From Flagellimonas yonaguniensis (GTDB taxonomy: Bacteria; Bacteroidota; Bacteroidia; Flavobacteriales; Flavobacteriaceae): a DNA stretch of 64,000 nt. Numbering within the stretch: position 1 is the first letter of the stretch; every line of letters begins with the position of its first letter. A model generated the notes under the pieces. It was not told the origin of the DNA, made no database searches, and saw nothing but the letters and a program-made list of their open reading frames with translations. The translations under genes were made by a program, and so were the position numbers. The stretch covers positions 1 to 64,000 of the forward strand of contig NZ_JARFVB010000016.1 of the NCBI RefSeq assembly GCF_029193885.1. Reading direction: 5' to 3'. Positions 27,196-35,224 of the stretch are shown piece by piece.

Positions 27196-28017
27196 ATGAA
27201 AAAAATATTGGTACCCGTCGATTTCTCCGCCTATTCCGAATATGCCTTGGAAGTTGCTGCAATATTGGCCAAGCGACATGGGGCAGGTATTGTTTTATTG
27301 CACATGATCGGGATGTCCGATTCCGTATTGGCCAACTCTGAGATTGCCGAAGAGGCAGAGGCCAAATATTTTTTGAAGTTGGCCAAGGACAAAATCAAGG
27401 AATTTACGGAAAGGGAATATCTTAAAGATGTTCATGTGGCCACCATTATTCAAAACTATAAGGACTTCAATGAGGTAAACGAAGTGGCACATGAACAAAA
27501 TTGCGACCTAGTGGTCATGGGGTCCCATGGAACCAGTGGTTTTAGCGATTTGTTCGTAGGTTCCAACACGGAGAAAGTGGTTCGTTCTTCTGAATTGCCC
27601 GTAATCGTCATCAAAAAGCCACACAAGGATTTTACCATCAACAAAATGGTAATGGCCTGCGATCTTAGCAAGGAGTGTATTCCAATTTATGAGAAGGCCG
27701 AAGCTTATGCAGAGTTGTTTTCAGCTTCATTGGAGGTCGTTTACATCAATTCAGCTGGGGCCAATTTTATGGGACATGATGATGTGGAGAAAAGAATGGA
27801 GTCCTTTGAAAAGGAAGTCGGCGAAGAAATCAAAGTGGATTTTTACAACCACCATAGTGTGGAGCGTGGAATTTTGAACTATTGTTTTGAAAAGAATGCC
27901 GATCTGTTGGTAATCCCAACCCATGGACGCAAAGGCTTGGCCCATTTTGTAGTGGGCAGTTTGGCGGAAAACATATCCAACCACGCAAAAATGCCCGTGA
28001 TGACCATCAAACTGTGA
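27196..28017 (+). CDS. Universal stress protein, tandem UspA domains (Usp 1)
   Basis: 273 residues with two UspA units. Unit 1 begins MKKILVPVDFSAYSEYAL and has the nucleotide loop GSHGTSGFSDLFVGS (G-2x-G-9x-G-S intact, near 115-130). Unit 2 begins around residue 145 and has THGRKGLAHFVVGS, which retains the second Gly and the GS but has Pro in place of the first Gly. It is the only one of the five proteins here with a nearly intact second loop. An upstream in-frame ATG (27163) adds 11 residues before the universal MKKILVP start, so I reject it. An FNR-like operator lies upstream. Confidence 0.93.
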   Translation: MKKILVPVDFSAYSEYALEVAAILAKRHGAGIVLLHMIGMSDSVLANSEIAEEAEAKYFLKLAKDKIKEFTEREYLKDVHVATIIQNYKDFNEVNEVAHEQNCDLVVMGSHGTSGFSDLFVGSNTEKVVRSSELPVIVIKKPHKDFTINKMVMACDLSKECIPIYEKAEAYAELFSASLEVVYINSAGANFMGHDDVEKRMESFEKEVGEEIKVDFYNHHSVERGILNYCFEKNADLLVIPTHGRKGLAHFVVGSLAENISNHAKMPVMTIKL

Positions 28018-28425
28018 TTATTTTTCGAAGAGCAATTGCAAGCGGCCCAACAAAATGAGTTCTGATTTATTACTACCAGCAAACGATGCGGCAATGGCCC
28101 TTGAAGTGGACAAGGCCAAATTCTTGATTTTTGGGGAGAACAGTATTTTGTGATCCATGTAAAAAGCTTCGAACTCTTCATGGATTTCTTCACTGTCCTT
28201 TTCATATTCCAATAACCAATCAAAAACCGAGATGATCTGAAAAGCGGAATCGGTACCATATTCATCCTCAATGTCATCGACCTCTAACCAATGGTCGCGA
28301 ACCACCTCGTTGAGCTTCTCCATTTCTTTCATATGTATACTGTGATCTGCCATGGCCATGGCGTAAAACAATTTCCCTAAATTTTGGTATAATTCGTTCC
28401 CAAGGTCTTTTTTAGATTTCAACAT
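28018..28425 (-). CDS. TerB-like helical protein
   Basis: 135-residue, acidic, all-helical cytoplasmic protein. LGKLFYAMAMADHSIHMKEM near 16-35 has the acidic, metal-binding type first helices of the TerB/DjlA N-terminal family. The rest (DWLLEYEKDSEEIHEEFEAF, then LSTSRAIAASFAG) fits a second half with a helical repeat. Function of the family is not settled; members are linked to tellurite and stress responses. It shares a divergent gap with the PAS kinase, and the operator in that gap is correctly spaced for both directions. It converges with Usp 1 without any gap. Confidence 0.6.
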   Translation of the reverse strand: MLKSKKDLGNELYQNLGKLFYAMAMADHSIHMKEMEKLNEVVRDHWLEVDDIEDEYGTDSAFQIISVFDWLLEYEKDSEEIHEEFEAFYMDHKILFSPKIKNLALSTSRAIAASFAGSNKSELILLGRLQLLFEK

Positions 28426-28450
28426 TTTCTTAAATTTTAATGCTAAAATC

Positions 28451-28524
28451 TAAATATAGTCATGTAAAAACTTTCCTACCATGACCGAGATCAGTAAATT
28501 TATATATTGTTTTGGAACTATTTG
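28451..28524. promoter_or_regulatory. Bidirectional FNR-like operator between the TerB-like gene and the PAS kinase
   Basis: TGACCGAGATCA (28482-28493) sits in the centre. On the minus strand TATATTTA (28458-28451) is a -7-like box whose TTT starts 33.5 bases from the centre. On the plus strand ACTATTTG (28517-28524) has its TTT at exactly 33.5 bases as well, though the leading TA is missing. The plus-strand start would then fall near 28530, which favours ATG 28545 as the kinase start. Confidence 0.6.
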
Positions 28525-28544
28525 AAAAAAGTAATGTGCTCAGG

Positions 28545-30047
28545 ATGTTAACGGAGGTAATCTCCGAAGGAATCCTTGTTGTCGATGAACAGCAACTCAT
28601 TACAGCTAGCAATTCCGCTACCAATACCATGTTCGGTTATGAGGATGGAGAACTCATTGGTCAACCCATGCAGATTTTACTGCCCCAGAAGTTAAAGGGT
28701 CATCATTCAGTATTGGCACAGAACTTTATGCATGAGGGAAAAGCAAGGCAGATGGGCAAAGGAAGGGATTTGGTCGGTCGCCGTAAAGATGGGGTTGAGT
28801 TTTCACTTGAGATAAGCCTTAATCCGTTCAAACTTCGCAAGAAAAATTATGTTTTGGCCTTGATCATGGATGTGACGGAGCAAAAAAAGGCTGAAGAGGC
28901 CATGGAGCATTGGCTCCGGATTTTTGATGAATCCCTGAACGAAATCTATGTTTTTGATGCAGAGTCATTTGTTTTCATCAATGTGAACAAGGGTGCCCAG
29001 CATAATTTGGGATATACCATAGAAGAGCTGCGTCGAATGTTGGTATTGGATATCAAACCAGAGCTAAGAGAGGAAGTGTTTTCCAGATTGGTCTCCCCTT
29101 TGATGTCCGGCCGAAAGGAAAAAGTGGTCTTTGAATCGGTGCATCAACGGAAAGATGGTACCACATACCCCGTGGAGGTACACCTTCAACTTTCTTTTTT
29201 GGGAAAACAAAGGGTGTTCGTAGCCATTGTACTGGACATTACGGAACGGAAAAACTATACCCAACAGCTAGAGAACAAGGTAGAGGAGCGTACACAGCAG
29301 TTGCAACAGGCCCTCCAAGCGGAGAAAAAGCTCAATGAACTCAAGACCAAATTCCTGTCCTTGGTATCGCATGAGTTCAAAACGCCATTGTCCAGTATAT
29401 TGACTTCCACTTCCTTACTGAAAAAGTACACGGAATCCGATCAGCAAGAGAAAAGGGACAAACATATCGGGACCATTAAGTCCAAGGTAAAGTATTTGGA
29501 CAATATCCTTACCGATTTTTTGTCCATAGAACGATTGGACCTGGGTAAAGTAAAATACAATATAACCTCATTCCCACTGAGCAAATTGATCAACGAAGTG
29601 GTCTATGACTCCAATACCTTGCTCAAAGAAGGGCAGCGAATCAAATACCCGGAGAACATTGACGGAATTGCCGTTGAGTTTGATGAAAAGATCATGGGAT
29701 TGGCACTGTCCAACTTGGTGTACAATGCCATCAAATATTCACCAGAGGATACGGACATAGAGCTTTCGGTATCAGAGAAAAACGAACAACTCCATATCGA
29801 TATTATCGATCAAGGGCTGGGCATACCCATAGAGGATCAGCCTTTTATCTTTGACAGATATTTTAGGGCCAGTAATGTGCTCACGGTACAGGGAACGGGC
29901 ATTGGACTTAATATCGTAAGGCAGCACTTGCACAATCTCGATTCCAATGTGACTTTTAAAAGTGAACAGGGAAAAGGATCTACTTTCACACTTTATATAC
30001 CAATAAACAACAAGGAAAATGAAAAAAATCTTACTGGTGGAGGATGA
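28545..30047 (+). CDS. Soluble PAS-PAS histidine kinase with FixL-like first PAS
   Basis: 500 residues from ATG 28545 (a TTG 11 codons earlier is possible but lies upstream of the predicted transcript start). PAS 1 spans about 1-112. It contains LLPQKLKGHHSV (His53/His54) and GKGRDLVGRRKDG (Arg74), which align with the heme-ligand His and the distal Arg of FixL; the same residues also occur in some non-heme PAS domains. PAS 2 spans about 122-240. A coiled coil (ENKVEERTQQLQQALQAEK) leads to the HisKA region LSLVSHEFKTPLSSIL with His276, then an ATPase with NLVYNAIKYS, DQGLGIP and GTGIGLNIV. No membrane helix. The stop overlaps the start of the response-regulator gene by 29 bases, so they form one operon and one pathway. 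Confidence 0.92.
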   Translation: MLTEVISEGILVVDEQQLITASNSATNTMFGYEDGELIGQPMQILLPQKLKGHHSVLAQNFMHEGKARQMGKGRDLVGRRKDGVEFSLEISLNPFKLRKKNYVLALIMDVTEQKKAEEAMEHWLRIFDESLNEIYVFDAESFVFINVNKGAQHNLGYTIEELRRMLVLDIKPELREEVFSRLVSPLMSGRKEKVVFESVHQRKDGTTYPVEVHLQLSFLGKQRVFVAIVLDITERKNYTQQLENKVEERTQQLQQALQAEKKLNELKTKFLSLVSHEFKTPLSSILTSTSLLKKYTESDQQEKRDKHIGTIKSKVKYLDNILTDFLSIERLDLGKVKYNITSFPLSKLINEVVYDSNTLLKEGQRIKYPENIDGIAVEFDEKIMGLALSNLVYNAIKYSPEDTDIELSVSEKNEQLHIDIIDQGLGIPIEDQPFIFDRYFRASNVLTVQGTGIGLNIVRQHLHNLDSNVTFKSEQGKGSTFTLYIPINNKENEKNLTGGG

Positions 30048-31068
30048 TAATTCGCTACGTGAAAATGTAGCGGAACTGTTGGAGTTGTCAGGTTTTGAAG
30101 TATGTTCTGCATCGAATGGAAAAATAGCGGTACAGAAGGCCATTAAAGAGCTTCCGGACCTGGTGCTTTGTGATATCATGATGCCGGAAATGGATGGGTA
30201 CGAAGTGTTGGAACAACTTTCTTCTTTTGAAGCTACCCGTTATATCCCTTTTATCTTTATATCCGCCAAAACCGAAAGACAGGATGTTCGAAGGGGAATG
30301 AACCTTGGGGCGGATGATTACCTTACAAAGCCTTTTGAGGAAGAAGAACTTTTGTCGGCAATCCAATGCCGTTTGGAAAAGGCCGAACATATGGAAACCG
30401 CCTTGGCCGAACATCCAAAAAGAGGACTTGGAGAACCCGAAATACGATCACTGAACGAGCTCAAGAATTTTTTTGATGACCATGGCGAGCCATTGTCCTT
30501 TAAAAAGGATGAGGCCATTTATTCCAAAGGGGACCACTCCAATATGGTGTACCTGATCTTAAAAGGGGTCGTAAAAAGTTGTGGACTGGATGAAGAGGGC
30601 AAGGAACTCATAACATCCATACATTCCGAAGACGATTTTTTGGGATTTACCTCTTTAACGGATCATATGCCGTACCAAGAATACGCATTGGCAATGGAAG
30701 ATGTGGAACTGGCGGGGATATCAAAGGAAAAGGTAAAAGGGATTCTGGAAGACAATAAAAGCGTTTCACTGGAACTGATGGATGTCATAACCGAGGATTT
30801 GGCCAAAATAAAAAACCAATTGCTGCAAATGGCCTATAGTTCTGTACGGAAAAAAACGGCACAGACCCTATTGATGTTTTGCAAGGCCATGAACAAGAAT
30901 AAACAAGGCCCTTTAAAAATAGCCCGAAGCGATTTGGCCGGAGTCGCGGGCATTGCAACCGAAAGTCTTATCAGAACCCTTTCCGATTTTAAACACGAAG
31001 GTCTTATTGCCATCGAAAACAGAAATATCACGGTCCTTGACAAAGAGGCACTCCAGCACGTGAACTAA
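30019..31068 (+). CDS. Response regulator fused to a CRP/FNR-type transcription factor
   Basis: 349 residues. Residues 1-120 are a receiver with acidic pocket VEDD (7-10), phosphoacceptor Asp52 (DIMMPEMDG) and Lys104 (TKPF). Residues about 145-255 are a cyclic-nucleotide-binding-like beta barrel (LSFKKDEAIYSKGDHSNMVY, ILKGVVKS). Residues about 270-345 are a CRP/FNR winged helix with recognition helix ATESLIRTLSDF; Glu315 and Arg319 stand where the Glu and Arg of FNR and CRP read the TGA half-site. No N-terminal Cys cluster, so it does not sense oxygen by itself in the FNR way; input should come by phosphorylation. It overlaps the kinase gene by 29 bases. The FNR-like palindromes across this island are its likely targets. 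Confidence 0.93.
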   Translation: MKKILLVEDDNSLRENVAELLELSGFEVCSASNGKIAVQKAIKELPDLVLCDIMMPEMDGYEVLEQLSSFEATRYIPFIFISAKTERQDVRRGMNLGADDYLTKPFEEEELLSAIQCRLEKAEHMETALAEHPKRGLGEPEIRSLNELKNFFDDHGEPLSFKKDEAIYSKGDHSNMVYLILKGVVKSCGLDEEGKELITSIHSEDDFLGFTSLTDHMPYQEYALAMEDVELAGISKEKVKGILEDNKSVSLELMDVITEDLAKIKNQLLQMAYSSVRKKTAQTLLMFCKAMNKNKQGPLKIARSDLAGVAGIATESLIRTLSDFKHEGLIAIENRNITVLDKEALQHVN

Positions 31069-31096
31069 GAAAATGTAGGTCATAAAATGGCTTAAG

Positions 31097-31138
31097 TGAT
31101 ATTTATCATTCCTTTTTTTTAATTGAATGATAAAATTG
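31097..31138 (+). promoter_or_regulatory. FNR-like operator and -7 box upstream of Usp 2
   Basis: TGATATTTATCA (31097-31108) is a perfect TGAT-N4-ATCA site. TAAAATTG (31131-31138) is a one-mismatch -7 box; the third-element triplet starts 32.5 bases from the centre. Expected transcript start about 31144, 15 bases before ATG 31159. Confidence 0.65.
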
Positions 31139-31158
31139 CACCATCAATTTATGATCAA

Positions 31159-31995
31159 ATGAAGAATGTTCTTGTCCCAACAGACTTTTCAGAAAATTCT
31201 ATCAGGGCGTTAAAGTATGCTGAGGTTATTTTCAGTGAAATGGAATGCAATTTCTATTTGTTGTACGTTGGCACCTTATTGGACACCAAAAACGATGCGG
31301 AATCTTTTCAGGAAACCACAGGAGAACCTTCGGAAAACACAAAGACGAGATTGACCAATTTGGTTAAACAGAGTAGAAAACACAGCACTGAGGCCAATCA
31401 CTTTTTTTTCGCCTTGCACGAATACGGTTTTCTCATCCCCACCATCAGAAAACATATCGAAGAACAGGACATCGACCTTATCGTTATGGGAACCAAGGGT
31501 GTTTCGGGACTCAAGGAGAAGGTGTTGGGGAGCAATGCAGGGGATGTTATTACCAAGGTGCAATGCAACACGCTCGTGGTCCCTATTGATGTTGAACTAT
31601 CCAAGCCAAGGGAAATAGCCTTTCCCACGGATTTCAATATTTTTTATTCCCTGAGGATTTTACGGCCCATGGAAGAAATGATCGGATTGGGAAAATCCAA
31701 GTTTAGGGTCATGAATGCCCTAAAGGAAGGGGACAGCCTTAATGAAGAACAGGAAAAGAACAAGGAATACCTGCTGGACTTTTTGGAGGACACTTTTCCC
31801 GAAACCCATAGTTTTCATACCATAACCAATCAGAAAGTCAAGGCTGCCATCCAGTGTTTTGTGGAGAGCAGGGATATCGATATGATGATCATGGTGGCCA
31901 AAAACTTGAACTTTATCCAACAAATCCTTTTTGATACCATTGTGGAGCAGATAAGCTTCCATACCAAAATCCCGTTCTACGTCATTCACGAGTGA
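31159..31995 (+). CDS. Universal stress protein (Usp 2)
   Basis: 278 residues from ATG 31159 (MKNVLVPTDFSENSIRALKY); the longer reading needs TTG and lies at the predicted transcript start. Unit 1 has an intact nucleotide loop GTKGVSGLKEKVLGS near 122-137. Unit 2 (from about 155, PREIAFPTDFNIFYSL) lacks the loop; the corresponding stretch reads MVAKNLNFIQQILFDT. A single functional ATP site with a degenerate partner domain is shared by Usp 2 to Usp 5. It has its own FNR-like promoter. Confidence 0.9.
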   Translation: MKNVLVPTDFSENSIRALKYAEVIFSEMECNFYLLYVGTLLDTKNDAESFQETTGEPSENTKTRLTNLVKQSRKHSTEANHFFFALHEYGFLIPTIRKHIEEQDIDLIVMGTKGVSGLKEKVLGSNAGDVITKVQCNTLVVPIDVELSKPREIAFPTDFNIFYSLRILRPMEEMIGLGKSKFRVMNALKEGDSLNEEQEKNKEYLLDFLEDTFPETHSFHTITNQKVKAAIQCFVESRDIDMMIMVAKNLNFIQQILFDTIVEQISFHTKIPFYVIHE

Positions 31996-32052
31996 TACGG
32001 TGTCATTTTCTTTTACGCGGAATGCCAAGATGCTTTTGCCTATTTATATATG

Positions 32053-32095
32053 TGATGTAAATCATAGTATAAAATTTTTACTGTGGATAGTTTTG
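32053..32095 (+). promoter_or_regulatory. FNR-like operator and -7 box upstream of Usp 3-Usp 4
   Basis: TGATGTAAATCA (32053-32064) is a perfect site; TAGTTTTG (32088-32095) is a perfect TAnnTTTG box whose TTT starts exactly 33.5 bases from the palindrome centre. This puts the site at about -42 from the predicted transcript start near 32101. It is the best-formed example in the window. Confidence 0.78.
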
Positions 32096-32124
32096 TTATT
32101 AGTAGGATGTTAAATAACAGCGCC

Positions 32125-32967
32125 ATGATCAGAGTAGTATTGCCCACCGATTTTTCAGAAAATGCGTTTCATGCCATTTCCCATGCCGTGAAGTTATTGG
32201 AAAACTCCACCTGTATATTTTATTTGGTACATGCCTATACCCCTCCTGTGTACAGAGTGGATTATACATTGGGGAGCCCAGGCCAATTGGGGCTACCGGA
32301 CGATGAAAGGTATAGGGCCGAAGAGGCGCTTGAAAAAACCAGAAAAAGAATCAAGGAACAATTCCACGTATCCAAACACACCTTTGTAATCCATGCTGCA
32401 TTCAACTCTTTGGTGGATGAAATCGATTCCATTGCTCAAAAGGAAAATGTGGATTTTATAGTAATGGGTACCCAAGGGGCGACCGGGGCCAAGGAAATCC
32501 TATTTGGCTCCAATACGGTACATGTCATTCAAAAAACGGGAATACCAGTGTTGGCCGTTCCATCGGAATTTGAATACCGACCACCGGAAAACATTTTGTT
32601 CCCTACCGATTATGAAGTGGATTACAACAAAGCCAATCTGGACTTTTTGCTCAAGTTTTCAAAACTGGAGCACTCCAAATTGCACATCATGCACGTAACA
32701 TCACCAGAAGGACTTGATTCCGACCAGATGGGCCATAAAACATTTTTAGAGGGAAAGTTACTGGAACACAATCATGAATTCCACGATTTGCCCGATCAGG
32801 ATTTGATAGAGGCCATTAACCAATTTCAAAAGGAAACCCCGGTTGAACTCTTGGCCATGGTAAAGAACAAGCATACCTTCTTGGAACGTCTTTTTGTGGA
32901 GCCTATCATCAAAAATATCGGGCTCCATAGCAAAGTCCCTTTTTTAGTACTTCCGTTTAATCAATAA
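32125..32967 (+). CDS. Universal stress protein (Usp 3)
   Basis: 280 residues from ATG 32125 (MIRVVLPTDFSENAFHAISH). The GTG start 14 codons earlier lies before the predicted transcript start; ATG 32107 (MLNNSA) is the alternative. Unit 1 has the intact loop GTQGATGAKEILFGS. Unit 2 starts near 155 (PENILFPTDYEVDYN) and is degenerate at the loop (MVKNKHTFLERLFVEP). Usp 4 follows after 9 bases, so the two are one transcript. Confidence 0.9.
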   Translation: MIRVVLPTDFSENAFHAISHAVKLLENSTCIFYLVHAYTPPVYRVDYTLGSPGQLGLPDDERYRAEEALEKTRKRIKEQFHVSKHTFVIHAAFNSLVDEIDSIAQKENVDFIVMGTQGATGAKEILFGSNTVHVIQKTGIPVLAVPSEFEYRPPENILFPTDYEVDYNKANLDFLLKFSKLEHSKLHIMHVTSPEGLDSDQMGHKTFLEGKLLEHNHEFHDLPDQDLIEAINQFQKETPVELLAMVKNKHTFLERLFVEPIIKNIGLHSKVPFLVLPFNQ

Positions 32968-32976
32968 AAGAAAGCC

Positions 32977-33792
32977 ATGTTACAGATTTTAGTGCCCACC
33001 GATTTTTCGAACAACTCATACAATGCACTCTATTACGCCGCTCGCTTGTTCAAGGACAAAGAATGCACATTTCATATCGTGAACGTGTGCAGTGACGAAA
33101 ACGATCCTGATAGGGAGGAGGCCAAGGTAGCTTCCGCGGAGCGTCTGGAGGCTTTGGTGCACCGCTTGGTCAGGGATGTTGGTGCCAACAACGACCATTT
33201 TTTTGAAAAGGTTTCCTTGTGTTCCGATATGACCAAAGGAGTTGCAATATATGCCAAGGAACAAAAGGTAGATCTCACAGTAATCGGAAACAAGGCGAAA
33301 GAAGAGATAAAGCACATCCTTTTCGGGAACAATGCCATGCAACTGGTAAGGGAATTGACAAGTTGTCCCGTATTGATAGTTCCAATGGAAATCGATTTTA
33401 AAAAAGTGGATAAAATCGCATTCACTTCCAATTATACGAACCCAATTGCAGAAGAAAACGTCAGGGCACTTCAATTTTTCAGTGGGTTGATGGACAGCGT
33501 TATTGTACCCATGAGCATTGAGGAAAATAAGGACAATGGCGCTGCCAGGAAAAACAAGACCGACTTTCTTGGGTCCATTTCCGAAAAAAGTTCCAAAGAG
33601 GTCTCCTTGCCCGTTTTTGATGGTAAAGTGAACACGATTCTGGAATTTGTGGACCTCTGGAACATAGATATGCTTTGCATGGTCTATTATCCACACCACT
33701 TTTTCTTGGAGTTTATCGGCAAGGGAATCATCAAAGAACTCAATACAAAATTGAAAGTGCCATTTTTGATTTTGCCCAACACGCCGAATTGA
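32977..33792 (+). CDS. Degenerate universal stress protein (Usp 4)
   Basis: 271 residues, starting MLQILVPTDFSNNSYNALYY. The Usp fold is clear, but the nucleotide loop of unit 1 reads GNKAKEEIKHILFGNN, with the second Gly and the final Ser lost, and unit 2 (VDKIAFTSNYTNPIAEENV) has only VYYPHHFFLEFIGKG. It probably does not bind ATP and may act as a partner of Usp 3. Its stop codon TGA is the first part of the operator of the next gene. Confidence 0.88.
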   Translation: MLQILVPTDFSNNSYNALYYAARLFKDKECTFHIVNVCSDENDPDREEAKVASAERLEALVHRLVRDVGANNDHFFEKVSLCSDMTKGVAIYAKEQKVDLTVIGNKAKEEIKHILFGNNAMQLVRELTSCPVLIVPMEIDFKKVDKIAFTSNYTNPIAEENVRALQFFSGLMDSVIVPMSIEENKDNGAARKNKTDFLGSISEKSSKEVSLPVFDGKVNTILEFVDLWNIDMLCMVYYPHHFFLEFIGKGIIKELNTKLKVPFLILPNTPN

Positions 33793-33832
33793 CCAAAATC
33801 ATGGTATACTATTTTGAGGTACCGTAACTTTC
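33790..33832 (+). promoter_or_regulatory. FNR-like operator and -7 box upstream of Usp 5
   Basis: TGACCAAAATCA (33790-33801) overlaps the stop codon of Usp 4. TAACTTTC (33825-33832) is the -7-like box; its TTT starts exactly 33.5 bases from the centre. Predicted transcript start is near 33838, 13 bases before the ATG. Confidence 0.65.
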
Positions 33833-33850
33833 ATTAAAACAAAAAACATC

Positions 33851-34702
33851 ATGGACAAGAGAGTTTTGTTACCTACGGATTATTCAAAAAACGCATTGAA
33901 TGCCATTAGATATGCAATGGAGTTATACAGTAATGAGCGATGCGAGTTTTATATCCTCAATGTTTTCCATATTTCTGGATATACGTTGGACAGTATGAGG
34001 GTCCCCGAAACGGGTGAGCCGTATTATGAAGCTGCAAAAAAGGAATCCGAAGAAGGTATGGAGCGATTGATGCAAATGATCAAATTGCACCCTCAAAATG
34101 ATAAGCACCGATTCCATACCATTACAACATTCAATAGCTTGACAGAGGCCATAAAAATCTTGGTCGACAAAAAGGACATTGATATCATTATAATGGGCAC
34201 CAAGGGAATCACGGAATCCAGGGCACGCATTTTTGGGACCAATACCGTTAACGTGATGGAGCGGATAAGAGAGTGTCCCGTAATAGCCGTACCTAGCCAT
34301 TATATGTTTGAAATACCAAAGGAAATAGTTTTCCCAACGGATTATAAATCCCCTTTTAAGAAAAAGGAAATCGGGGATTTGATAGCGATGGCCAAACTGC
34401 ATGATGCGAAGATCAATGTGGTGCACATAGATAAGGACAGGGACGGAAAACTCAGCCGTAAAGAAACAACGAACAAGGAATTGTTGCAGGAAATCCTGCA
34501 GGGTACGGATTATGAAATGCATTTTTTGTCCGCGGATAAGATCAGTGATGGTATCAACACATTCATAGAAGAACACGATTGCCAAATGGTCGCTTTCTTG
34601 AACCGGAAACATCTGTTCTTTGGAAGCATCCTTTCAAACCCTTTGGTAAAAAAGATAGGGTACGACCCACAAGTGCCCATTTTGGAACTGAACGATAACT
34701 AA
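33851..34702 (+). CDS. Universal stress protein (Usp 5)
   Basis: 283 residues starting MDKRVLLPTDYSKNALNAIR. The unit 1 loop GTKGITESRARIFGT is intact (G-2x-G-9x-G-T). Unit 2 (PKEIVFPTDYKSPFKKKEIG) has a lost loop (FLNRKHLFFGSILSNP). The baeRF-like gene follows after 12 bases on the same transcript. Confidence 0.9.
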   Translation: MDKRVLLPTDYSKNALNAIRYAMELYSNERCEFYILNVFHISGYTLDSMRVPETGEPYYEAAKKESEEGMERLMQMIKLHPQNDKHRFHTITTFNSLTEAIKILVDKKDIDIIIMGTKGITESRARIFGTNTVNVMERIRECPVIAVPSHYMFEIPKEIVFPTDYKSPFKKKEIGDLIAMAKLHDAKINVVHIDKDRDGKLSRKETTNKELLQEILQGTDYEMHFLSADKISDGINTFIEEHDCQMVAFLNRKHLFFGSILSNPLVKKIGYDPQVPILELNDN

Positions 34703-34714
34703 AAAGATGGAATT

Positions 34715-35146
34715 ATGAAGCAAGTAGGAATATGGTTGGACAAACAAGAGGCCAATGGTGTAATATTGAACAATGGAAAGGAAAGTCTTTTTAACATTCC
34801 TTCGGAACTGGATTTTTTCAACCCCAAAGGAGGTGCACGATCCAAAACCAAATGGGGCCCACAAGATGTGGTCCAGGACAGCAAATATCTGGAACGTGAA
34901 AAACACCAATTGAAAAATTATTTTGAAAAAATAGCGGAAGAAATTTCAGATGCGGATCAAATAGCCATATTTGGACCAGCCGAAGCCCCCGAGAAATTTA
35001 TCGAGGAATTAAAGCAGGACCATCCTCGATTGGCCGCCAAGGTAACATCCACCAAAACCGTGGACAGCATGACCCAAAACCAGTTCAAAGCATTGGTAAA
35101 ACAATCCTTTGGAATGGATGACCGATACCCGGAAGCCACGCAATGA
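34715..35146 (+). CDS. eRF1/Pelota-like (baeRF-type) small protein
   Basis: 143 residues. The start MKQVGIWLDKQEANGVILNN resembles the first strand-helix of bacterial archaeo-eukaryotic release factor (baeRF) or 'host attachment' proteins. The middle contains KTKWGPQDVVQDSKYLEREK and the next block is ISDADQIAIFGPAEAPEKFI, matching the GPxxxK/xxF pattern of eRF1 domain 3. baeRF proteins are proposed to act on ribosomes, some in hibernation or rescue. Placement with universal stress proteins and Hsp20 favours a ribosome-linked dormancy role, by inference. Family assignment is from memory and moderate. Confidence 0.6.
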   Translation: MKQVGIWLDKQEANGVILNNGKESLFNIPSELDFFNPKGGARSKTKWGPQDVVQDSKYLEREKHQLKNYFEKIAEEISDADQIAIFGPAEAPEKFIEELKQDHPRLAAKVTSTKTVDSMTQNQFKALVKQSFGMDDRYPEATQ

Positions 35147-35158
35147 ATTTGATCAACA

Positions 35159-35201
35159 TGATGTAGATCATTTCACAGTAACCGACCAAACCTTACATTC
35201 A
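35159..35201 (+). promoter_or_regulatory. FNR-like operator and -7 box upstream of the Hsp20/D-lactate dehydrogenase group
   Basis: TGATGTAGATCA (35159-35170) is a perfect site. TACATTCA (35194-35201) keeps the TA and the position (33.5 bases from the centre), with TTCA in place of TTTG. Confidence 0.6.
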
Positions 35202-35224
35202 TTAACGATTAAAAATGCCTGATG

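Noticed and set aside
33016..33699. A minus-strand open frame of 227 codons across Usp 4, and a similar one across Usp 5
   Set aside because: They mirror the Usp coding frames; their composition and lack of motifs mark them as shadows.
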